From contig NZ_CAOS01000008.1 in NCBI RefSeq assembly GCF_000315365.1, positions 62,001 to 126,000 on the forward strand: a stretch of 64,000 bases of DNA, written 5' to 3'. Each line of letters starts with the position of its first letter. The first letter of the stretch is position 1. A program made the position numbers and the translations under genes. Below are positions 58,364 through 64,000 of this stretch, piece by piece. This stretch comes from Desulforamulus hydrothermalis Lam5 = DSM 18033 (GTDB taxonomy: Bacteria > Bacillota > Desulfotomaculia > Desulfotomaculales > Desulfotomaculaceae). The notes beneath the pieces were generated by a model. It saw only the letters and a program-made list of their open reading frames with translations, did not search any database and was not told where the DNA came from.

Positions 58364-59206
58364 ATGCTGATCTTTGACCGGGTTACGAAGCTGCACGGCG
58401 ATAAAGCAGCGGTTGATCATTTAAGCCTGCATATTAAACCAGGGGAGTTCTTTGGCTTGCTGGGCCCCAACGGAGCGGGCAAAACAACCACGCTGCGCCT
58501 GCTGACCGCCTTAACCCCTCCTACAGCGGGACAAATCACCGTTAACGGGCAGCCAGTCAGCCGGAACAACACCGCCGCCAAAAGACAAATCGGGCTGGTG
58601 CCGCAACATATCAATCTGGAACCGGAACTGACCGTCGAAGAAAATTTGCGTTTGCACGGCCTGCTGTATAATATGAGCCGGCAGGAGATCAACCGGCGCA
58701 TTGACCGATTGCTGGCTTTTAGCGACCTGGCAGCGGAAAGAAAGGCCCTTGCCGGCAACCTGTCCGGCGGCATGAAACGCAAAGTGATGATTGCCCGGGC
58801 GCTGATGCATCAACCGGCTTTATTGCTGTTGGATGAACCCACCGCAGGTTTGGATGTATTTTCCCGCCGCCGGGTCTGGGACTTAATTAAATCTTTAAAT
58901 GCCCGCGGCATGACCATCCTGCTGACCACCCATTATTTGGAGGAAGCAGAACACTTATGTTCCAGAATCGGCTTGTTGAAAAAGGGGCGCTTAATCATGA
59001 CCGGCAGCGTGGAAGAGCTGCGCCAGCAAGTGGGCCCGGTAGTGGTGGAGGTATTTGCCGGCCATCAAACAGACCTGTATTTTTTCCGGGATCAGGGGAG
59101 CGCCCTGGATTTTGCGGCCGGCCTGACAAACGAGTTTACCATTCGCCAAGCCTCCCTGGAAGATGTATTTGTTAAAATGACCGGAGAAAGAGTGGAAAGC
59201 CAGTGA
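58364..59206 (+). CDS. ABC-2 type transporter ATP-binding protein
   Basis: A 280-residue ATPase of the DrrA/CcmA-like export group: Walker A GPNGAGKTT, Q-loop LVPQH, signature LSGGMKRK, Walker B LLLLDEPTAGLD and H-loop TTHYLEEA. The last 80 residues form the typical C-terminal extension ending in LEDVFVKMTG. It pairs with the next gene. It follows cbiL by four bases, so a B12-linked role (corrinoid, cobalt or precursor export) is possible but unproven; drug-export-type names would be by homology only. Confidence 0.92.
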   Translation: MLIFDRVTKLHGDKAAVDHLSLHIKPGEFFGLLGPNGAGKTTTLRLLTALTPPTAGQITVNGQPVSRNNTAAKRQIGLVPQHINLEPELTVEENLRLHGLLYNMSRQEINRRIDRLLAFSDLAAERKALAGNLSGGMKRKVMIARALMHQPALLLLDEPTAGLDVFSRRRVWDLIKSLNARGMTILLTTHYLEEAEHLCSRIGLLKKGRLIMTGSVEELRQQVGPVVVEVFAGHQTDLYFFRDQGSALDFAAGLTNEFTIRQASLEDVFVKMTGERVESQ

Positions 59207-59937
59207 ACGGTATTTTGGCAGTATTGTGGCGGGAATATCTGTATTTCAAAAAGCGCATCTGGTCTGTTACCGGCAGCGCACTGGTAGCCCCCCTGCTTTA
59301 CCTGCTCGCCTTTGGCTGGGGCCTGGGCAAATCGGTTCAGCTGGCCGGTGTGGCCTACCTTGATTTTATTGTGCCCGGTATCCTGGCCCTCAGCACGATG
59401 AATGCCAGCTTCCATGCCGTGGCCACCCCTCTGTCCATTGCCCGGCTGTATGATAAAACCCTGGAGGAATACCTGGTATCTCCCATCACCCTGTATTCTC
59501 TGGCAGCAGGAAAAATTTTAGCCGGCGCCCTGCGGGGCATGTATGTGGGGGCTTTGCTGCTGGCCCTGGCTTTTCTGCTGGGTGCCCACTGCAGGTTGAG
59601 CTGGCTTTTAATATGGTTGGTTTTTTTAAACTGCCTGGTGTTTGCCAGCCTGGGCTACCTGGTGGCCTTAAAAATTCACTCGCACCCGGATATGACAAGG
59701 TTTAACAGTTTTGTCATCACACCCATGAATTTTTTATGCGGCACCTTTTTTGCCCCGGAGCACACTCCGGCAGCGGTGCAATGGTTGATCAAAGCACTGC
59801 CCCTGACTCCCGCCAGCCAGGGCCTGCGGGCCCTGGCCCTGGGCCAGGAGTTAGCCTGGCACAGCCCGGCCCTGCAGTTGTTCTATCTCATCATCCTGGT
59901 GGGCTGGGGGCTGCGGGCCAGCCAACAGGCAGAGTAA
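59203..59937 (+). CDS. ABC-2 type transporter permease
   Basis: A 244-residue membrane protein with six predicted membrane helices in the ABC2_membrane pattern (LWREYLYFKKRIWSVTGSALVAPLLYLLAFGWGLG at the N-terminus, MNFLCGTFFAPEHTPAAVQW near residue 178; only parts quoted). GTG start overlaps the ATPase stop by four bases. The substrate is unknown. The operon ends in the composite terminator holding repeat R4. Confidence 0.9.
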   Translation: MNGILAVLWREYLYFKKRIWSVTGSALVAPLLYLLAFGWGLGKSVQLAGVAYLDFIVPGILALSTMNASFHAVATPLSIARLYDKTLEEYLVSPITLYSLAAGKILAGALRGMYVGALLLALAFLLGAHCRLSWLLIWLVFLNCLVFASLGYLVALKIHSHPDMTRFNSFVITPMNFLCGTFFAPEHTPAAVQWLIKALPLTPASQGLRALALGQELAWHSPALQLFYLIILVGWGLRASQQAE

Positions 59938-59944
59938 AAACAAT

Positions 59945-60076
59945 AAAAAACATCCCGTTTAATCAGGATGCCAGATGGTTGACAAACCTTAACGGTGGTT
60001 GATGCTCCCCACCCCGGCCTTGTTTTTGCAGCCTTTGTCGACAGTCTGGCATCCTGATCACTCTCGGGATGTTTTT
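59945..60076 (+). terminator. Long composite terminator with repeat R4 in its loop
   Basis: AACATCCCG (59949-59957) pairs with CGGGATGTT near 60065-60073, and AATCAGGATGC pairs with GCATCCTGAT directly around R4. TTTTTGG follows. A single hairpin of about 130 bases results, with R4 as its apical part. Confidence 0.75.
59972..60048 (+). repeat. Terminator-associated palindromic repeat R4 (short form, 77 bp)
   Basis: CAGATGGTTGACAAACCTTAACGG start and GCAGCCTTTGTCGACAGTCTG end. Ends and GGTGGTT arms match the R1-R3 family in the R2 orientation, but the centre is different and much shorter. Confidence 0.7.
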
Positions 60077-60095
60077 GGCAGCCTCTTATTTAGGC

Positions 60096-60611
60096 TTATT
60101 TTTGAATAACACTTTCGTTTCTGGGTATGGGTTTATCGTAAATGGCGTGGCCGGTGGCCAAGGGTTGGCGTTCCACCAACAGTTTAACCTGTTTGTACTG
60201 GGGCAGTTCGGTTAAAGTGTTAACCAGGGAGTTAACGGCAATAAATTCACCGGTGGAGCCTTGCAGGTTGCCAAAGGCCCGGTTAAAATTCAATACCAGG
60301 GTATCGCCCTCGCTCTTATAGTAAATCAGCTCGCTGCCTTCGGGCAAAACCGGCGCATAACGGCCGGGCTTTTTCAGTTCTTCAACTAATGCCACCACCA
60401 TATCGTTGGGTTGATCAATCTCCCGTACCACCGGCACCAAAGCATCCGCCTTTTCATTGGCAAAATAAAGGGTCACTTTTACTTTTTCCGGAGTAGCGGC
60501 GGGCACCTCGGTTGCTGCCGGCTGTTTGGGCGGTGTCGGAGCGGTGTTGCCGGTACAACCGCTCAAGGCCAGGGCCAAAACCATAATTAAAAACAAAACG
60601 GCTTTTTTCAT
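60096..60611 (-). CDS. GerMN domain lipoprotein
   Basis: A 171-residue lipoprotein: lipobox LSGC at residues 17-20, a Pro/Thr/Ala-rich linker (about 21-42) and a single GerMN domain (about 44-160; VKVTLYFANEKADALVPVVRE, ELIYYKSEGDTLVLNFNRAF). GerMN domains occur in germination and sporulation proteins such as GerM, often in peptidoglycan-associated places. ATG behind AGGAGG. A single gene, convergent with the ABC operon. Confidence 0.9.
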   Translation of the reverse strand: MKKAVLFLIMVLALALSGCTGNTAPTPPKQPAATEVPAATPEKVKVTLYFANEKADALVPVVREIDQPNDMVVALVEELKKPGRYAPVLPEGSELIYYKSEGDTLVLNFNRAFGNLQGSTGEFIAVNSLVNTLTELPQYKQVKLLVERQPLATGHAIYDKPIPRNESVIQK

Positions 60612-60713
60612 GTTTTACCTCCTGATCATACAGTAATGCATGCTACATTATAACATATTCATATTAACATGATGACAGCATGTTGTTCTGCTTTACACCC
60701 CATAAAGTTTTTT

Positions 60714-60764
60714 CAGAGTGTTGACCAACCACGCCTCAACCATATTGTTGCAACCTTTGTTTGG
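60714..60764. repeat. Decayed copy of the terminator-associated repeat (R5)
   Basis: CAGAGTGTTGACCAACCACGC resembles the CAGAGTGTCGACAAAC end of R3, and GTTGCAACCTTTGTTTGG resembles the ACAACCTTTGTCTAC end of R2. The middle is only about ten bases. Located between the GerMN gene and the chemoreceptor terminator. Confidence 0.4.
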
Positions 60765-60795
60765 TTTTCTTCTTTCTCGTATTGTGATGTTTTCA

Positions 60796-60832
60796 GAAAA
60801 ATAATATACCTGTGCCGTCCGACCGGCACAGG
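60796..60832 (-). terminator. Intrinsic terminator of the chemoreceptor gene
   Basis: Minus strand CCTGTGCCG / CGGCACAGG with a six-base loop, then TATATTATTTTTC. Confidence 0.85.
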
Positions 60833-60846
60833 CATGTTGTTTTTCA

Positions 60847-62208
60847 TTAAAGTTTAAACCGTTGAGCCAGTTCCTCCAAATCCTCGGCCATCTTGCTAAG
60901 GGTTTCTGAGGAAGCAGTTACTTCTTGTATGGTGGCGGTTTGTTCCTCGGTACCGGCAGCCACATTTTGGATGCCGGAAGACATTTGTTGGGCGGCAGCT
61001 GCCACATCATGTATTTGCTGGCTTAATCCCTGAACTGTAGTAATGATGTTATTAAAGGACTGCGCCACTTCATCCACCACCAAGTGACCCGACTCTACTT
61101 CCCGGGCGCTGGCGCTCATGGTGGCCACTGCTGCAGCGGCTTCGTTTTGGATAGCCTCAATAAGGTTTTTAATGTCCCGGGCTGCGCTGCCGGACCGCTC
61201 GGCCAGTTTTCTTACTTCCTCGGCCACCACCGCAAACCCCTTGCCCTGCTCACCGGCTCTGGCCGCTTCAATGGCAGCGTTTAAGGCCAGCAGGTTGGTT
61301 TGGTCGGCAATTTGCGTTATTAATTCGACAATCTGGGAAATTTCCCCGGAGCGCCGGCTGAGGCTTTCAATACTTTGCCCAACCAACCCGGTAGAAGACC
61401 CGATATTTTGCATTTGCGAGGTAATGCGGGTAATCCCCGCCGTACCGGCCTCGGCATGCTGGGAAGCCTGTTCGGCGGCTGCCGCCACCGTCTGGGTGTT
61501 ATCAGCCACCTGCTCCACCGTAGCGGACAACTGGGACATGGTGGATGCTGCTTCATTGGCCCCGGCAGTAATTTGCTGGGAGCTGGACGAAAGCTGCTGG
61601 GCGGCAGCTGCCACCTGCTGGGACTTTTCCCTGAGCTGCCCGGCAATATCCTTCAGGCTGATCACCATTTCATTAAAGGCATTGGCCAGCAGGCCAATTT
61701 CATCGCAACTTTTTACTTTTATTTCATCCAAGGTTAAATCCCCGCCGGCCACCCGGCCCGCCGCCTGTTCCATTTGCTTAATAGGGTTGGCCACAGCGCC
61801 GGCAATATACCAGCTGACCGCACCGGCCAGCAGCACCGAAGCCGCCATGGTGCCAATATATACAGTTGCCAAGCCGGTAATATCATGATTATACATGCCG
61901 GCAATAAGCCTGGCCTCATAAAGCCCGAACAAACCCATCCCCAGCAGCAGAGCGATGATCAGGGCAAATCCGCCCATAATTTTAGCCCGTACCGGCACTT
62001 TTATTTTATGATACACACAGTAAAAATTGCACTTGCGGCAGGCCCCGATCTTTTGCGCCATGGTTCCCTGCAGCTCGCCCCGGCAAAGGGTTCTGGGAAC
62101 CTTCCAGCATTCCGTGCCCCTTTTTTCTGTAAAAGCAGGGCACCGGTTTTTTCTGTCTTCCGGGCATTTCATAATTTCCCAGCAAACAATGTTATCCTTC
62201 CTGGCCAT
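60847..62208 (-). CDS. Methyl-accepting chemotaxis protein with an N-terminal two-CW cysteine domain
   Basis: A 453-residue receptor. Residues 1-70 are cytoplasmic and rich in cysteine, with two Cys-Trp pairs ([17 protein letters not shown]) and a later CRKCNFYC cluster, like the two-CW domain thought to bind metal or an Fe-S cluster. Two membrane segments follow (about 78-98 and 112-134) with only a short loop between, so there is no large external sensor. Then come HAMP (about 135-187) and the signalling domain (about 200-453) with the conserved hairpin tip [29 protein letters not shown] (in part). Redox or metal sensing from inside the cell is inferred. Confidence 0.9.
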   Translation of the reverse strand: MARKDNIVCWEIMKCPEDRKNRCPAFTEKRGTECWKVPRTLCRGELQGTMAQKIGACRKCNFYCVYHKIKVPVRAKIMGGFALIIALLLGMGLFGLYEARLIAGMYNHDITGLATVYIGTMAASVLLAGAVSWYIAGAVANPIKQMEQAAGRVAGGDLTLDEIKVKSCDEIGLLANAFNEMVISLKDIAGQLREKSQQVAAAAQQLSSSSQQITAGANEAASTMSQLSATVEQVADNTQTVAAAAEQASQHAEAGTAGITRITSQMQNIGSSTGLVGQSIESLSRRSGEISQIVELITQIADQTNLLALNAAIEAARAGEQGKGFAVVAEEVRKLAERSGSAARDIKNLIEAIQNEAAAAVATMSASAREVESGHLVVDEVAQSFNNIITTVQGLSQQIHDVAAAAQQMSSGIQNVAAGTEEQTATIQEVTASSETLSKMAEDLEELAQRFKL

Positions 62209-62544
62209 AGGAATCCCCCCTGAAGATTACATCAACTCTGCCGGGCTGATTCGGCAAACTACCCAAATTAAGCCGTTGCTGCCTAAAAAAAGCCACTTAT
62301 TGATAAATATTGCAATATTAATACATATATTGTACTAATAATACATATTTTGTCACAATTGTCAATTAGCTGACTAAATTTATGCTTTAAAAAACGAAAA
62401 AATCAGTTATTCAAATTTTTTAGCCATATACCCGTTAAATTTAACTGACGCTTCGTAATAAAAAACATAACAGACAAACCCATTATTGGCCGGCGCCCCA
62501 ATTAATGGTTTGTTTCTGTACATTAAAAAGAAAGGAGATCGACC
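62209..62544. other. AT-rich divergent intergenic region with paired direct repeats
   Basis: This 336 bp lies between the chemoreceptor and the SLH gene, which diverge. Two direct repeats AATACATATATTGT (62320-62333) and AATACATATTTTGT (62340-62353) are exactly 20 bp apart, about 110-145 bp before the chemoreceptor. AAAGGAG precedes the SLH gene. No convincing consensus promoter was found. Confidence 0.5.
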
Positions 62545-63693
62545 ATGAAAAAGCTGAACAAACTGCTGATTACTTTATTTTCCTTTGCCGTTCTTACTAA
62601 TTGGTTAGCCGGCGGGGCCTGGGCCGGTCCCAAGGTTAAAGAAAACCACCTGCCGCCCGGACTGGCCAAAAAACAAACATTACAGCAGCCTATACCCCTG
62701 GCCTATGGCTTTGTCGATACGCAAAAACACTGGGCCAGGCAAGAAATTGCCAAAATACAGTCCCAGGGAATTATGAAAGGTTACGCCGATAATATGTTTA
62801 AACCGCAACAACCGGTTACTAAAAATGAAGCCCTGGCCGTGATTATGCGGGTGGTGGATCACCAGGGCACCTCTGTCGATCAGAACGGTCTCTTGCCAAA
62901 AGTTTTTCCGGATTGGATGGGCACAGCACCATTGCAGGCATATGATGCCGGCATTATCGCAGACTGGGAACTCTTAGCCTGGCATGGCAACAAGCCAGCC
63001 AGCCGGCTGGAAGTAGCCATGTGGCTATGCCGTGCTGCCGGCGAAAAAAGTGTGGCGGTGCAGGATTTGCTTGCCTTTGCCAAAGACATCAATCAGTTGA
63101 GCAAGGAGGAATTGGTTTATCTGGCAGCCATGTATAACCGGGGGATTATCAGGGGTACACCGGAAGGTTATCTTAATCCCTTAAAACCTATCTCCCGTGG
63201 CGAATTTGCCGTAATGATCTGCCGCTTTACGGACTCTGTTAACTTAACCGACAGCAACCCGGCAACCCCCCCTGCAAAAACCTGGATCGCAACCTTAAAC
63301 CCTGCCCCCAACCAAAAGGTTACGGTGGATACAAACCGGTTTACCGTTAAATTCAACCAACCCATGGTCTTTGCAGAGGACCGGGATATAACGGATTTAA
63401 CCGGGACCATCAAGATTTTTCAATACCTGAATAACAAATGGGTTGAGGCCGACCTATCTTATACCGTTGTCTTAAATGAGCGTGGCGATGAACTGACCGT
63501 TATACTGGATCACAACAGCGTCCTGGCTGCCCAGGCCAAATACTGCGTTACCCTGCCCGGCGGTATTCTCCAGGAGGCAAACGGCACCGCCATTTTCCCG
63601 GGCATCGGCAAAGGACAGTGGTCTTTTGTCACTGAACAAACAACTTCCGCTGACGAGGCTGCCAAAGCAACTGTTGATATTTCTCTCCGGTAA
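62545..63693 (+). CDS. Exported SLH-domain protein with a Big/Ig-like C-terminal domain
   Basis: A 382-residue protein: signal peptide (about 1-27, AWA cleavage), three S-layer-homology repeats (about 58-230; DTQKHWARQEIAKIQSQGIMKGY, AYDAGIIADWE, LAAMYNRGIIRGTPEGYLNP in part) and a C-terminal Ig-like or bacterial-invasin-like domain (about 245-370; TVDTNRFTVKFNQPMVF, YTVVLNERGDELTVIL). It should be anchored to secondary cell-wall polymer by the SLH repeats. ATG with AAAGGAG SD. It differs from the SLH protein at 21246 in domain order and C-terminal part. Confidence 0.9.
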   Translation: MKKLNKLLITLFSFAVLTNWLAGGAWAGPKVKENHLPPGLAKKQTLQQPIPLAYGFVDTQKHWARQEIAKIQSQGIMKGYADNMFKPQQPVTKNEALAVIMRVVDHQGTSVDQNGLLPKVFPDWMGTAPLQAYDAGIIADWELLAWHGNKPASRLEVAMWLCRAAGEKSVAVQDLLAFAKDINQLSKEELVYLAAMYNRGIIRGTPEGYLNPLKPISRGEFAVMICRFTDSVNLTDSNPATPPAKTWIATLNPAPNQKVTVDTNRFTVKFNQPMVFAEDRDITDLTGTIKIFQYLNNKWVEADLSYTVVLNERGDELTVILDHNSVLAAQAKYCVTLPGGILQEANGTAIFPGIGKGQWSFVTEQTTSADEAAKATVDISLR

Positions 63694-63699
63694 GAATTT

Positions 63700-63727
63700 A
63701 GGGGCTGATCCGGTAGGATCAGCCCCT
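63700..63727. terminator. Hairpin between the SLH and NlpC/P60 genes
   Basis: GGGGCTGATCC / GGATCAGCCCC, 11 bp perfect stem with a four-base loop, between convergent genes. The T tract is weak on both sides. Confidence 0.65.
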
Positions 63728-63754
63728 CAGACTATTGCCTTATAGCCTTTTGTC

Positions 63755-64000
63755 TTAGAAAATTCTGCTGGCACCCCGGTACCGGGCACTCCAATAACTG
63801 TCAAGGAGAGAGTCTATTTTAATACCCCGGGAACTGGAAGCATGAATAAATTCGTTATTGCCCAGGTAAATACCCGAATGATTGATGCCCTGGCCGCCGG
63901 TATGAAAGAAAACCAAGTCGCCGGGCCGCAGTTCATCCTTTGCAATGGCTGTGCCTGCCTGATACTGCCCGGCAGCAGTATGCACCAGATCAATGCCAAA
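63755..64000 (-). CDS. NlpC/P60 family endopeptidase, C-terminal fragment
   Basis: The frame is open to the window end, so the N-terminus is missing. The visible 81 residues match the NlpC/P60 fold after its catalytic cysteine: FGIDLVHTAAGQYQ, LRPGDLVFFHTGG, the catalytic histidine in NHSGIYLGNNEFIHAS, and a terminal basic segment. These enzymes cut the D-gamma-glutamyl-diaminopimelate bond in peptidoglycan. Upstream binding domains (for example SH3 or LysM) cannot be seen. Confidence 0.9.
   Translation of the reverse strand, partial: FGIDLVHTAAGQYQAGTAIAKDELRPGDLVFFHTGGQGINHSGIYLGNNEFIHASSSRGIKIDSLLDSYWSARYRGASRIF

Noticed and set aside
62209-62300. Sigma-28 (SigD) promoter for the chemoreceptor
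   Set aside because: A GCCGAATC occurs on the minus strand at 62248-62255, but no TAAA-type -35 lies 15 bp upstream.
1-64000. CRISPR arrays, prophage or complete insertion sequences, and rRNA genes
   Set aside because: No regularly spaced direct repeats, transposase, integrase or phage structural genes, and no rRNA segments were recognised on either strand.

Overview
The window looks like part of the chromosome of a strictly anaerobic, endospore-forming Firmicute, most like the Peptococcaceae (Desulfotomaculum / Desulforamulus / Pelotomaculum group). The reasons are an uninterrupted pro-sigma-K gene, GerMN and SLH cell-surface proteins, a complete anaerobic (cobalt-early) cobalamin pathway, a B12-dependent glutamate mutase operon, a 2-hydroxyacyl-CoA dehydratase with its activase, many TTG/GTG starts behind strong Shine-Dalgarno (SD) sites, and several c-di-GMP proteins. 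The genus is an inference from gene content. No sequence search was possible, and all starts and domain limits were read by eye.

Layout. 1-6 kb: end of a MetQ-like lipoprotein, sigK, a DUF47/PiT phosphate transport pair, a DUF438-hemerythrin-PAS protein, two tandem PilZ proteins and tRNA-Gly. 6-10 kb: yfcE-like phosphoesterase, rdgB, rph, a P-loop protein with an alanyl-tRNA-synthetase-like tail, and an MBL-fold hydrolase. 9.7-16 kb: glmS-glmL-glmE-mal (glutamate to mesaconate) followed by a dehydratase subunit and its activase. 16-25 kb: cell-wall and surface genes (SH3b amidase, L,D-transpeptidase, SLH protein, CAP protein, SIMPL protein) and small unknowns. 25.5-29.4 kb: a Ski2-like helicase divided over two reading frames. 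29.6-30.8 kb: a diguanylate cyclase. 31-44.2 kb: a 15-gene minus-strand cobalamin operon (cbiA-D-E-T-F-G-H-J-X-C-P-B, cobS, pduX-like, cobD). 44.4-50.2 kb: lgt, an XRE regulator, a c-di-GMP-I riboswitch with its HD-GYP gene, a GGDEF-EAL sensor and a YibE/F protein. 50.4-53.4 kb: feoA, a FeoB split into two polypeptides, and a DtxR-type regulator. 53.5-59.9 kb: a second cobalamin region (cobT, two divergent cobalamin riboswitches, cbiK, cbiM, cbiN, cbiL) ending in an ABC-2 type transporter. 60-64 kb: GerMN lipoprotein, two-CW chemoreceptor, SLH protein and a partial NlpC/P60 protein.

How it fits together. The window encodes most of the route from sirohydrochlorin to cobalamin, and the glutamate mutase is a likely consumer of the cofactor. 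Only the cobT and cbiKMN units carry visible B12 riboswitches. The 15-gene operon instead has a plain sigma-A-like promoter and no room for one. Six elements concern c-di-GMP: two PilZ proteins, a GGDEF protein, a GGDEF-EAL protein, an HD-GYP protein and a riboswitch.

The most unusual signals are four: (1) a family of palindromic repeats (231-345, 23223-23486, 57249-57512, 59972-60048 and a decayed copy near 60714) that sit inside or between duplicated intrinsic-terminator hairpins; (2) three copies of the same operator-like palindrome GTTAR-N6-CTAAC before the split feo operon; (3) proteins split at domain boundaries (FeoB, helicase); and (4) undescribed-looking structured leaders before the L,D-transpeptidase and cbiL genes.
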